Counted from the stretch's first letter, positions 7,494 to 16,599 are shown. The stretch: DNA of 64,000 nucleotides from Taishania pollutisoli (GCF_014518315.1 NZ_JACVEL010000006.1:177062-241061); one strand, 5' to 3'. The notes: generated by a model from the sequence alone, not told the origin. Translations and numbers: made by a program.

Positions 7494-10400
7494 ATGAAAA
7501 AGATATTGGGATTGGATTTGGGAACTAACTCAATTGGTTGGGCTTTAATTCAACAGGATTTTGATAAAAAACAAGGAAGCATACTTGGAATGGGGAGTCG
7601 GATTATTCCAATGAGTCAAGATATATTGGGTGAGTTTGGAAAAGGTAATTCCGTTTCACAAACTGCTGAAAGAACAGGATACAGAAGCACCCGACGATTA
7701 AGAGAAAGACATCTACTTCGCCGAGAAAGGTTACACAGAGTATTGAATGTTTTGAATGTTTTGCCTGAACATTATGCTCATCAAATTGATTTTGAAAAAA
7801 GGTTTGGACAATTCAAAGCAGAATCAGAACCTAAATTAGCCTACAACAATAAACAATTTATTTTTAAAACGTCTTTTGAAGAGATGCTGGAAGATTTCAA
7901 AAAACATCAACCAGAATTATTAACAGGAGAAAACGGAAAAGAAAAATTAGTCCCTTACGATTGGACGATTTATTATTTGCGCAAAAAAGCATTGACTCAG
8001 CAAATAGGCAAACATGAGCTTGCCTGGATTATCCTGAACTTTAATCAAAAAAGGGGATATTATCAGTTGAGAGGAGAAGAGGAGGAAGAAAATCCAAACA
8101 AGTTAGTTGAGTTTTATTCATTGAAAATTGTTGATGTGATACCTGATGAAGAATCCAATAAAAAAGGAGAAACATGGTATTCTTTAATCTTAGAAAATGG
8201 TTGGATATATCGACGTTCAAGCAAAACATCATTGGATGACTGGAAAGGCAAAACGAGGGATTTTATTGTAACAACTGATCTGAATGATAATGGCACAATA
8301 AAAACAGATAAAGAAGGAAATGAGAAACGTAGTTTCAGAGCTCCCGGTGAAAACGATTGGGGATTGGTAAAAAAGAAAACGGAACAAGAAATTGAACAAT
8401 CTCATAAAACAGTCGGAACATATATTTACGATTCTTTGCTTCAAAATCCGAAACAAAAAATCAAAGGAAAATTAGTCCGTACCATTGAACGTAAATTTTA
8501 CAAAGAGGAATTAACATTAATTTTAAAAAAGCAAATTGAGCTACAACCTGAATTGTTTTCGGAAAATGCATATACTGATTGTATCAGGGAACTCTATCGC
8601 AATAACGAGGCGCATCAGTTAACATTAAGTAAAAAAGATTTTCTTCATTTATTTTTAAATGATATTATTTTCTACCAAAGGCCTTTACGAAGTCAAAAAT
8701 CATCCATTGGGAATTGTACCCTGGAATATCGAAACTATCAAATTGATGGAATTGAGAAAAGACAATATATAAAAACTATTCCAAAATCAAACCCCTATTA
8801 TCAGGAGTTTAGAGTTTGGCAGTGGCTGTATAATCTGAAACTATACAGAAATGCAGATGACATCGAGGTGACGAACGAATTTATTAAAGATGAAAGAGAT
8901 AGAGAGCATCTGTTTGATTTTCTGATGTTACAAAAAGAAGTTGATCATACCGACATCCTAAAATATTTCTTCAAAGAGTTAAAAGGTAAAGTACTAACAA
9001 ATGAGATTGGTAAATATCGTTGGAATTATGTTTATGATTCGGATAAAAAGGAATCTAAAAAATACCCGATGAATGAAACAGGTTATGAAATCAATAGGAG
9101 ATTAAGTAAAATAGAATCTACTCCTATTAATTTTTTGGATAGAGAAACGGAACAAAAATTGTGGCACATTATCTACTCTGTGACAGATAAAAAAGAATAT
9201 GAAAGTGCTTTAAAAACGTTTGCAGAAAAACAGCATTTAGATGCGACATCTTTTGTTGAACATTTCAGAAAATTCCCTCCTTTTAAAAGTGATTATGGAA
9301 CCTATTCCGAAAAAGCAATCAAAAAATTACTTCCCTTATTACGCATAGGAAAATACTGGGATTTTAATTCCATTGACAACAAAACGAAAAACAGAATTGA
9401 TAACATCATTAATTCAATTGATGATGAAGGAATCAGATTACTTGTTAGGGAAAAAGCTGAAAAACACAAATTAGAATCAGAAGCTGACTTCCAGGGATTA
9501 CCTCTCTGGTTAGCTCAATATATCGTGTATGACAGACATTCGGAAGCAGATATTGCAGGCAAATGGAGTTCTGTAACGGATTTGGAAAAATTTCTTAGTG
9601 ACTTTAAGCAACATTCTTTACGAAACCCTATTGTTGAACAGGTTGTCACCGAAACACTTCGCGTTGTTAAAGATATCTGGCAACATTATGGGAATGGTGT
9701 AGAAAATTTCTTTGATGAAATTCATATTGAACTGGGGCGGGAAATGAAAAATACAGCAGATCAACGTAAACGATTAACCAATATCATAACTGAAAATGAG
9801 AACACAAATATTCGTATCAAAGCGTTGTTAATTGAAATGATGAACGATACTACAGTTGAAAATGTTCGTCCACACTCTCCAATGCAACAGGAGATTTTGA
9901 AAATCTATGAAGATGGGGTTTTAAATTCAAACATAGAAATTGAAGAGGAATATTTGAAAATCAGTAAAAAAGCAGAACCCACCAAGTCCGAATTACAACG
10001 GTACAAACTATGGTTAGAACAAAAATACCGATCCCCTTATACCGGGCAAATCATACCTTTAAATAAACTTTTTACACACGAATATGAAATCGAACACATT
10101 ATCCCTCAAAGCAGGTTCTTTGACGATAGCTTCAGTAATAAAGTGATTTGTGAGTCTGCTGTAAACAAATTAAAAGATAATCAGTTAGGGCTGGAATTCA
10201 TTAAAAACCATTACGGTCAAAAGGTTTCTGTCGGACTTGGAAAAGAAATACCGATTTTCACGGAAGATCAGTACAGGGATTTTATCAAAGAAAATTATTC
10301 GAAAAACAGAAGTAAGCGGAACAAACTTTTGTTAGAAGATATTCCTGAAAAAATGATTGAACGGCAATTGAATGATACGCGATACATCAGTAAATTTATC

Positions 10401-11855
10401 TCTAATGCCTTGTCAAACATCGTCAGAAGTAAAAAAGATGATGACGGAATAAATTCTAAAAATGTCATCCCATTAAACGGAAAAATCACTTCTGAATTAA
10501 AACAAGACTGGGGATTGAACGATGTATGGAATGAGTTGATTTTACCCCGTTTCGAGAGAATGAATACATTAACAAATACTGATTTATACACCACTTATAA
10601 CGAGAAATATCAAAAGTTTTTGCCGACGGTTCCTTTTGAACACAGCAAAGGATTTCAAAAGAAAAGAATTGATCACAGGCATCATGCTTTAGATGCTTTG
10701 GTTATTGCCTGTGCTACCAGAGATCATGTCAATTTGTTAAATAATGAATCTGCAAAATCAGAGATGAAACGATATGATTTACAGAATAAATTACGCAAAA
10801 AAGAACCGTATTTTAATTTGAAAGAAAACAAAGAAAAAGACGCATTTAAAGAATTTTTCAAGCCTTGGGAAACGTTCACTGAAGACACAAAAAAATCGTT
10901 AGAAACAATCATTACCAGTTTCAAACAAAATATTCGCGTCATCAATAAGGCTACTAATAAATATGAAAAATGGGTTGAGAAAAACGGGGAAAAGAAAAAG
11001 GAATTGGTTGAGCAGAAAGGAGTAAATTGGGCGATTCGAAAGTCCATGCATAAGGATACTGTTTCCGGAAAAATAGAATTGCATAGGATTAAAGTTCCAA
11101 AAGGCAAAATTTTAACAGCAACCAGAAAAAGTATTGACTCTTCATTTACTCAAAAAACAATTGAGTCAATAACAGATACAGGAATTCAGAAAATCCTTCA
11201 AAATTATTTGTTAAGTAAAGGTGGAAATTCCGAACTGGCATTTTCTCCTGAGGGGATTGAAGACCTGAATCGAAATATTGCAAAATACAACAATAATAAG
11301 CCACACCAACCCATTTATAAAGTCAGAATTTTTGAAATAGGAAGTAAATTTTCTTTAGGACAAACAGGAAATAAAAAAGATAAATATGTAGAAGCGGCAA
11401 AAGGGACTAATTTATTTTTCGCTGTTTATCAAGATGAAAACGGCAAAAGAAATTATGCTACCATTCCGTTAAACGAAGTAATAGAAAGACAGAAACAAGG
11501 ACTATCCTCTGTTCCTGAGACAAATGATAAAGGAAATAAATTACTGTTTTCTCTCTCTCCAAATGATTTGGTGTATGTCCCAAATGAAGATGAAAATATT
11601 TCTACTGTTGATTTTAACCATTTGACGAAGGAACAAACGGAAAGAATTTATAAAATGGTGAGTAGTACGGGGAGTAAGTGTCATTTTATTCAATCATCAA
11701 TATCATCTTTAATAAGGAATTATGATGCTAAAAGTAAAATAGGAGAAATAGGAAGTTTAAACAAACAAGAAACAACATTAGATAATCTAATTAGAATAAA
11801 GGAAAGATGTATTAAACTCAAAGTTGACAGATTAGGTACCATTTTAAAAGCTTAA
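7494..11855 (+). CDS. cas9: CRISPR-associated endonuclease Cas9 (type II-C)
   Basis: RNA-guided DNA endonuclease of the effector stage. RuvC-I is GLDLGTNSIGW with catalytic D8; the Arg-rich bridge helix (RRLRERHLLRRERLHR) follows at about residues 66-81; RuvC-II is IHIELGREM with E746; the HNH motif EYEIEHIIPQS has catalytic H868 with downstream N residues in SNKVICESAVNK; RuvC-III is HRHHALDALV with H1064 and D1067. All catalytic residues are present and the frame is intact over 1453 aa, a length seen in Bacteroidota II-C Cas9 proteins. The gene is visibly more AT-rich than its neighbours. No csn2 or cas4 follows, which sets the subtype as II-C. The PAM cannot be read from the sequence. Confidence 0.98.
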   Translation: MKKILGLDLGTNSIGWALIQQDFDKKQGSILGMGSRIIPMSQDILGEFGKGNSVSQTAERTGYRSTRRLRERHLLRRERLHRVLNVLNVLPEHYAHQIDFEKRFGQFKAESEPKLAYNNKQFIFKTSFEEMLEDFKKHQPELLTGENGKEKLVPYDWTIYYLRKKALTQQIGKHELAWIILNFNQKRGYYQLRGEEEEENPNKLVEFYSLKIVDVIPDEESNKKGETWYSLILENGWIYRRSSKTSLDDWKGKTRDFIVTTDLNDNGTIKTDKEGNEKRSFRAPGENDWGLVKKKTEQEIEQSHKTVGTYIYDSLLQNPKQKIKGKLVRTIERKFYKEELTLILKKQIELQPELFSENAYTDCIRELYRNNEAHQLTLSKKDFLHLFLNDIIFYQRPLRSQKSSIGNCTLEYRNYQIDGIEKRQYIKTIPKSNPYYQEFRVWQWLYNLKLYRNADDIEVTNEFIKDERDREHLFDFLMLQKEVDHTDILKYFFKELKGKVLTNEIGKYRWNYVYDSDKKESKKYPMNETGYEINRRLSKIESTPINFLDRETEQKLWHIIYSVTDKKEYESALKTFAEKQHLDATSFVEHFRKFPPFKSDYGTYSEKAIKKLLPLLRIGKYWDFNSIDNKTKNRIDNIINSIDDEGIRLLVREKAEKHKLESEADFQGLPLWLAQYIVYDRHSEADIAGKWSSVTDLEKFLSDFKQHSLRNPIVEQVVTETLRVVKDIWQHYGNGVENFFDEIHIELGREMKNTADQRKRLTNIITENENTNIRIKALLIEMMNDTTVENVRPHSPMQQEILKIYEDGVLNSNIEIEEEYLKISKKAEPTKSELQRYKLWLEQKYRSPYTGQIIPLNKLFTHEYEIEHIIPQSRFFDDSFSNKVICESAVNKLKDNQLGLEFIKNHYGQKVSVGLGKEIPIFTEDQYRDFIKENYSKNRSKRNKLLLEDIPEKMIERQLNDTRYISKFISNALSNIVRSKKDDDGINSKNVIPLNGKITSELKQDWGLNDVWNELILPRFERMNTLTNTDLYTTYNEKYQKFLPTVPFEHSKGFQKKRIDHRHHALDALVIACATRDHVNLLNNESAKSEMKRYDLQNKLRKKEPYFNLKENKEKDAFKEFFKPWETFTEDTKKSLETIITSFKQNIRVINKATNKYEKWVEKNGEKKKELVEQKGVNWAIRKSMHKDTVSGKIELHRIKVPKGKILTATRKSIDSSFTQKTIESITDTGIQKILQNYLLSKGGNSELAFSPEGIEDLNRNIAKYNNNKPHQPIYKVRIFEIGSKFSLGQTGNKKDKYVEAAKGTNLFFAVYQDENGKRNYATIPLNEVIERQKQGLSSVPETNDKGNKLLFSLSPNDLVYVPNEDENISTVDFNHLTKEQTERIYKMVSSTGSKCHFIQSSISSLIRNYDAKSKIGEIGSLNKQETTLDNLIRIKERCIKLKVDRLGTILKA

Positions 11856-11857
11856 AA

Positions 11858-12229
11858 ATGAACGGAATTATTATTTACCAAACTAACGACAATAAAACAC
11901 AGGTTGAAGTCCGTTTTGATGGAAATACTGTTTTTTGTTCGGTTGAGGAAATTTACCTGTATCCCAGTATTGAAAAATAGGCTGCACATTTATTGTATTT
12001 CATTATCAAAAATCATCCTTTTTCTGATGGAAACAAACGAATTGGAACATTTTTGTTTATATGGTTTTTAGAGAAAAATAAACATCGTTTTAAACAAAGC
12101 GGAGAATTGACAATCAATGACAATGTGTTAGTGGCACTGGCTTTATTGATAGCTCAAAGTAATCCGGCAGAAAAAGCATTGATGACAAACCTAATAATGC
12201 AACTCATTAAAAATCAACAGGATTTGTAA
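11858..12229 (+). pseudogene. Remnant of a RhuM-Fic (virulence RhuM/DOC-like) gene
   Basis: The first 40 codons after cas9 (MNGIIIYQTNDNKTQVEVRF...) match the start of RhuM-family proteins. They run into a TAG at 11978, then the same frame continues with AAHLLYFIIKNHPFSDGNKR and a tail (INDNVLVALALLIAQSNP) typical of the C-terminal Fic/DOC domain of those proteins. The Fic motif HPFxxGNKR is intact (His at 12014). Full-length relatives are around 330 aa, so roughly 200 central codons are missing, and a Lys-to-stop change best explains the TAG. It sits 2 bases after cas9 and before cas1. A residual Fic peptide could only be made from a TTG at 11993. Confidence 0.75.
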
Positions 12230-12284
12230 CCTTTTCAATTAAACTCAGTAAAAACGGATACATCACCTGAAAAACCGTTTTACT

Positions 12285-13175
12285 ATGGTAAAGAGAACCC
12301 TACACTTCAGCAATCCCGCTCACTTGAGTGTGAAAAATCGTCAATTGATTGTAGAATTAAAAAATGAAGAGCGATTGACGCACACTGTTCCTATTGAAGA
12401 TATTGGAGTAGTAATTTTAGAACATCCGCAAATTACCATTACGTCTGTTTTAATGGAGGAATTGTTAGCGGAAAAAGTTGCACTAATCAGCTGCAATAGT
12501 CAATACATGCCCAGCGGAATGTTCTTACCGTTCGATGCCAATACAGAACAAACAGCCCGCATGAGAACACAGGTAGAATCAAGTCTCCCGTTAAAAAAAC
12601 AGTTGTGGCAGCAGACCGTTCGTCAAAAAATACAGAATCAGGCCAACCTCCTCCGAAAAGCGGGACTGAACGATGAACGACTGCTCAATCTCAGAGAAAA
12701 AGTACTGAGCGGTGACACCACTAATTGTGAAGGGCAAGCCGCGTCTTATTACTGGGGACAGTTATACGGAAGTCATTTTATGCGATCAAGGGAGCGAACA
12801 TCACCCAATGCACAATTAAACTACGGATATGCAATCCTTCGTTCAGTTGTTGCACGGGCACTGGCTGCATCAGGAATGCATCCGTCATTCGGTATTTTTC
12901 ATCGCAACAAATACAATGCATTTTGCCTGGCAGATGACATCATGGAACCTTACCGGCCTTTTGTAGATTGGATTGTTTTAAACCTGCTACAGCAATCAGA
13001 AACAGCAGAATTAACCCGCGATCAGAAAATCGAGTTGCTAAAGCTTCCGCAAATGGACATGCTCATCAATGACATCAAGCGACCGCTGTTTCATGCCGTG
13101 AGTATCACGACGGCAGGACTCTACAAATGTTACGATGGTGAATCCCGGAAAATCCCATATCCGGAGTTTGAATAA
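12285..13175 (+). CDS. cas1: CRISPR-associated endonuclease/integrase Cas1 (type II)
   Basis: With Cas2 it inserts new spacers at the leader end of the array. The metal-binding residues are visible: E149 in NCEGQAASYYW, H206 in FGIFHRNKYN and the acidic cluster DDIMEP (D217, D218, E221). At 296 aa it is the usual length for type II Cas1. The cas9-cas1 distance of 429 bases is filled by the RhuM-Fic remnant. cas2 starts 11 bases downstream, so they share a transcript. Confidence 0.97.
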   Translation: MVKRTLHFSNPAHLSVKNRQLIVELKNEERLTHTVPIEDIGVVILEHPQITITSVLMEELLAEKVALISCNSQYMPSGMFLPFDANTEQTARMRTQVESSLPLKKQLWQQTVRQKIQNQANLLRKAGLNDERLLNLREKVLSGDTTNCEGQAASYYWGQLYGSHFMRSRERTSPNAQLNYGYAILRSVVARALAASGMHPSFGIFHRNKYNAFCLADDIMEPYRPFVDWIVLNLLQQSETAELTRDQKIELLKLPQMDMLINDIKRPLFHAVSITTAGLYKCYDGESRKIPYPEFE

Positions 13176-13186
13176 AATCGTATGAA

Positions 13187-13525
13187 ATGGATACTTCACG
13201 TTTTAATGCATACAGAACTATGTGGGTAATGGTTTTATTTGATTTGCCGACGGAAACGAAAAAAGAGCGGAGAGATGCCTCTCAATTCCGTAAAAAACTA
13301 TTGGAAAGTGGTTTTATGATGTTCCAGTTTTCTATTTATATGCGTTTTTGTCAAAGTATGGAAAATGCGGAAATGCATACCAAACGGGTCAAAAATATAC
13401 TTCCTGAAAAGGGAAAAGTCGGTATTTTTGCTATTACCGATAAACAATTTAGCCGAATGGAAATTTTTCATGGCGTAAAAAAACAAGAAACCAATCCACC
13501 AGCCCAACAACTGACACTGTTTTGA
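13187..13525 (+). CDS. cas2: CRISPR-associated protein Cas2
   Basis: Structural partner of Cas1 in the adaptation complex. It has the ferredoxin-like start WVMVLFDLPTETKKER with the conserved Asp after the first strand, and GKVGIFAITDKQF near the middle. It ends in the short PAQQLTLF tail often seen in type II Cas2. At 112 aa it is full length. It is the last cas gene and is separated from the array by 119 bases containing a hairpin. Confidence 0.96.
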   Translation: MDTSRFNAYRTMWVMVLFDLPTETKKERRDASQFRKKLLESGFMMFQFSIYMRFCQSMENAEMHTKRVKNILPEKGKVGIFAITDKQFSRMEIFHGVKKQETNPPAQQLTLF

Positions 13526-13574
13526 ACAGGAAAACAGAAATGAATAATGAATCATTTTTTTAAGCCAAAAAAGG

Positions 13575-13609
13575 GAAAAGTCCTGTTTTTTTATTTCTAA
13601 AACAGGACT
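13575..13609 (-). terminator. Hairpin between cas2 and the array, oriented to end leftward array transcripts
   Basis: AGTCCTGTTTT (13579-13589) and AAAACAGGACT (13599-13609) form a perfect 11-bp stem with a 9-nt loop. Read leftward the stem is followed by TTTTCCCTTTTTT, a plausible intrinsic terminator; read rightward it is followed by AAATCTC, which is not. It would stop crRNA transcripts before they run antisense into cas2. Confidence 0.65.
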
Positions 13610-13644
13610 AAATCTCTTGCTATTTCTACGATTCAGCGCAGAAC

Positions 13645-14827
13645 GTTGTAATTCATCCGTAAAAATAAGGAACTTGAAAGCAAATCACAACGGTTTAACT
13701 CTCGCTTCTTGTTCTAAAGAAGTTGTAATTCATCCGTAAAAATAAGGAACTTGAAAGCAAATCACAACAAGTTTGGAAGGTGTTTTTTCCTCTTCTGTGT
13801 TGTAATTCATCCGTAAAAATAAGGAACTTGAAAGCAAATCACAACGTATCTAACATTTGACTTTATTATGAAAAGGTTGTAATTCATCCGTAAAAATAAG
13901 GAACTTGAAAGCAAATCACAACTTCCGTTTCTGTTTGCTGATAGGGGGAAAAGTTGTAATTCATCCGTAAAAATAAGGAACTTGAAAGCAAATCACAACA
14001 GATTAGAATAACGGCTATAATTATGATTGGTTGTAATTCATCCGTAAAAATAAGGAACTTGAAAGCAAATCACAACATCCGCAGGATGAAACCTTTTTTA
14101 CATTGGGTTGTAATTCATCCGTAAAAATAAGGAACTTGAAAGCAAATCACAACAAACGACAATTGAATCAGATCACCGAAACGGTTGTAATTCATCCGTA
14201 AAAATAAGGAACTTGAAAGCAAATCACAACATAAAACCATTTTTGCCCCATCAACACTGGTTGTAATTCATCCGTAAAAATAAGGAACTTGAAAGCAAAT
14301 CACAACTCAAGTTCCTTTCTTAATCTTTTCAGTTTAGTTGTAATTCATCCGTAAAAATAAGGAACTTGAAAGCAAATCACAACTCGGATTCCTGCGTATT
14401 TTTTAGTGTAAGGTTGTAATTCATCCGTAAAAATAAGGAACTTGAAAGCAAATCACAACGAATTTGTACAACTTAGCGAATCGGTGCGAGTTGTAATTCA
14501 TCCGTAAAAATAAGGAACTTGAAAGCAAATCACAACAGTTTTGAAAAGATAAAGACAGACAAGTTGGTTGTAATTCATCCGTAAAAATAAGGAACTTGAA
14601 AGCAAATCACAACATGAGTTTAAAAGTTAAAAAATGCAAGAATGTTGTAATTCATCCGTAAAAATAAGGAACTTGAAAGCAAATCACAACTTATGCCGGT
14701 GATATTAAACAGTAATTACTGTTGTAATTCATCCGTAAAAATAAGGAACTTGAAAGCAAATCACAACAAGACAACAGCAAGTCGTTGTCCGTTGAGGTTG
14801 TAATTCATCCGTAAAAATAAAGAACTT
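13645..14827 (-). CRISPR. Type II-C CRISPR array, 15 full repeats, 15 spacers, one terminal half repeat
   Basis: The 47-bp repeat begins GTTGTAATTC and ends AAATCACAAC on the plus strand; all 15 full copies (13645 to 14767) look identical. Spacers are 30 bp except numbers 8, 10 and 15, which are 29 bp. The sixteenth repeat (14797-14827) keeps only the first 31 bases, with one mismatch at position 25. The tracrRNA anti-repeat pairs with the minus-strand reading (GTTGTGATTTGC...), so crRNAs should be transcribed leftward with the spacer 5' of the repeat, as in other Bacteroidota II-C loci. No spacer matches were noticed elsewhere in this window. Repeat identity points to a recently active array. 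Confidence 0.97.
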
Positions 14828-14988
14828 TGGTCAAACAGCAAACCATCCAACTGATCGGGAAGGATCCTCTTTTGTCAATCGAACCAATTTTATGCATCAA
14901 CCAACAAGTCTGTAAATCCATGTATCCGTAGCAAAAAGTTATTCCTTCATTTATCGGCAACTTTCCTCACTAACGGTATGCAACAGCA
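14828..14988. other. Array-distal flank with no recognised feature
   Basis: These 161 bases follow the truncated repeat. No coding frame with family resemblance, no TAnnTTTG box facing the array and no hairpin was found. If the array were driven from an external leader on this side, its promoter should be here, and none is evident. Confidence 0.5.
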
Positions 14989-15387
14989 TTATTCGTTAAA
15001 CCAGGTATTTTTGATGGTGTGACGCACCAGGTAGTATTCTTCTTCATACCAATAAAAGAACGCCACGCAATTATTCACACCGTCAATGATCATCTCGTAT
15101 TCATTCCCCGCATCACTGGTAACCGTCATCGTGTATTTCAGTTCTTCCTCGTTGTAGTCCCATTTTTTGATGTAGTAATCAGATGAAATGGTAGCTGTCG
15201 TGTGGCGAAAGGTCGTCAGTTCCTTATTGAATACAAACAGCGTCCCTCCTTCATCTGTCGAATACACGTCCCATTTCTCCCCTTCATTGTCCCAGACAGC
15301 ATTCTGCCGGAAATTTGTTGAAATATTGAGTTGAGCAATTACACCATTCACCAGCAGGAATGAAAAAATAAACAAGATTGTTTTCAT
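14989..15387 (-). CDS. Small secreted protein of unknown function
   Basis: A 132-aa product with a signal peptide (MKTILFIFSFLLVNGVIAQ, cleavage likely before or at Gln). The mature part is rich in Tyr, Glu and Trp with alternating polar and hydrophobic residues, which suggests a beta-rich periplasmic or secreted domain. The frame opens further upstream to 15456, but the ATG at 15387 directly precedes the signal peptide. No family recognised. It is transcribed towards the CRISPR array and away from the Crp-like gene. Confidence 0.75.
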   Translation of the reverse strand: MKTILFIFSFLLVNGVIAQLNISTNFRQNAVWDNEGEKWDVYSTDEGGTLFVFNKELTTFRHTTATISSDYYIKKWDYNEEELKYTMTVTSDAGNEYEMIIDGVNNCVAFFYWYEEEYYLVRHTIKNTWFNE

Positions 15388-15507
15388 GACTTCAATTTTC
15401 AGCAAATGTCGCAGATAAAAGTAAATGGTGAAATACGGCAGATGTAGTATTTTCACTTTTCATTCACTGAATTATTTTATACTTTAGTTCTCAAATCAAA
15501 CCGCAAC

Positions 15508-16089
15508 ATGAACAAAGAGTTACTCTGCCAAATCTATTCCCACCCGTTAATCGGAGAGACTGAGCTTGAAAAAATCATTCAGGCTCACCGGAAAGTTTCG
15601 TTCAAAAAAGGAGCATTCATCCTGGAAGAAGGTGAGGTTTCTAACAGTTACCTCATCCTGGAAAATGGTCTGATGCGTTCATTTGCTCACAACTACAATG
15701 GCACTGATATCACAACCGACTTCTTCTCCAACCAGGAGATTGTCATCGAGGTTCTTTCCCTGTTTCAGCGAATTCCGTCCCGGGAAAATATCCGGGCACT
15801 GACGGATTGTGACTGCTGGGAAATCAAATTTGACACATTCCAGGAATTGTTTCATTCCATTCCCGGTTTTTCAGAATGGGGAAGGTTGTGGATGACCAAT
15901 CGTTTGTTTCATTTCAAACAACGTTCCGTAGAGATGGTAACTATTTCCGCCAAAGACAGGTACCTGCAATTGATTAAGGAAAAACCGCAAATCGTTTTGC
16001 AATCACCGCTGAAATACATTGCAGGCTACCTGGGCATTACAGATACTTCTTTCAGCAGAATCCGAAAGGAGATTTCACAGGAACATTAG
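15508..16089 (+). CDS. Crp/Fnr family transcriptional regulator
   Basis: A 193-aa protein with an N-terminal cyclic-nucleotide-binding-like beta-barrel (KGAFILEEGEVSNSYLILENGLMR, about residues 34-57, shown by its GE-turn spacing) and a short C-terminal helix-turn-helix around PLKYIAGYLGITDTSFSRIRKE. This is the common Bacteroidota Crp/Fnr type lacking Fnr cysteines. It lies 78 bases upstream of, and co-oriented with, the long VOC/SRPBCC/DUF1801 gene train, which it might regulate, though that is only inferred from position. Effector unknown. Confidence 0.85.
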   Translation: MNKELLCQIYSHPLIGETELEKIIQAHRKVSFKKGAFILEEGEVSNSYLILENGLMRSFAHNYNGTDITTDFFSNQEIVIEVLSLFQRIPSRENIRALTDCDCWEIKFDTFQELFHSIPGFSEWGRLWMTNRLFHFKQRSVEMVTISAKDRYLQLIKEKPQIVLQSPLKYIAGYLGITDTSFSRIRKEISQEH

Positions 16090-16130
16090 AATTCTTGCCA
16101 TAAGACAAGTTCGGCTGAACATTTATCATT

Positions 16131-16138
16131 TACATTTG
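16131..16138 (+). promoter_or_regulatory. Probable -7 box for the VOC gene train
   Basis: TACATTTG is an exact TAnnTTTG match 29 bases before the first VOC ATG, predicting a leader of about 23 nt. It marks the start of a transcript separate from the Crp-like gene. Confidence 0.6.
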
Positions 16139-16167
16139 TTTTTACGTTTCACTTTAAAAATAAACAC

Positions 16168-16569
16168 ATGAATAACAATGTAATATGTTGGTTTGAAATC
16201 TACGTTAAAGATATCAATCGCGCGAAAAAGTTCTACAGCGACGTTTTAGCAACAACGTTTAGTGATATGGAAGCCCCGGGAGATGCTCCGCAAGAAATGA
16301 AAATGGCCTGTTTCAATACCGCCGACCCAACCGACCAGAACAGTGTGTCCGGCGCATTGATTGAAATGCCGGGAACAAAAGAAGGAGATGGCGCCTGTGT
16401 CAATACCATTGTTTATTTTCCTTGCCGGGACTGCAGCGTAGAAGAAAGCAGGGTTGAGAAAGCGGGCGGAAAGGTTGTGAATCCGAAAATGTCCATCGGG
16501 GAACACGGTTTCTGCAGTATCTGCATTGATACGGAAGGAAATTCATTCGGATTGTACTCCATGCAATAA
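16168..16569 (+). CDS. VOC family (glyoxalase/bleomycin-resistance fold) protein
   Basis: A 133-aa single-domain VOC protein. The start NNVICWFEIYVKDINRAKKFY is the classic first beta-alpha unit, and it ends with EGNSFGLYSMQ, the usual final strand. It has both halves of the paired beta-alpha-beta-beta-beta module. Metal ligands are not obvious, so enzymatic activity is uncertain. It is the first of a co-directional run of small genes. Confidence 0.85.
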   Translation: MNNNVICWFEIYVKDINRAKKFYSDVLATTFSDMEAPGDAPQEMKMACFNTADPTDQNSVSGALIEMPGTKEGDGACVNTIVYFPCRDCSVEESRVEKAGGKVVNPKMSIGEHGFCSICIDTEGNSFGLYSMQ

Positions 16570-16599
16570 CTAAAATTGATAACTTAACAATAAAAACAA

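Noticed and set aside
11993..12229. A free-standing 78-aa Fic protein
   Set aside because: It needs a TTG start with no leader and lacks the rest of the Fic fold. Its frame continues the upstream RhuM fragment, so a pseudogene is the simpler reading.
13645..14827. Reading the array as transcribed rightward from a leader next to cas2
   Set aside because: The anti-repeat, the strand of the tracrRNA terminator and the hairpin before cas2 all agree on leftward transcription. The left flank also lacks a TAnnTTTG box facing the array.
14828..14988. A short coding remnant after the last repeat
   Set aside because: All frames are broken within about 35 codons and none resembles a known family.
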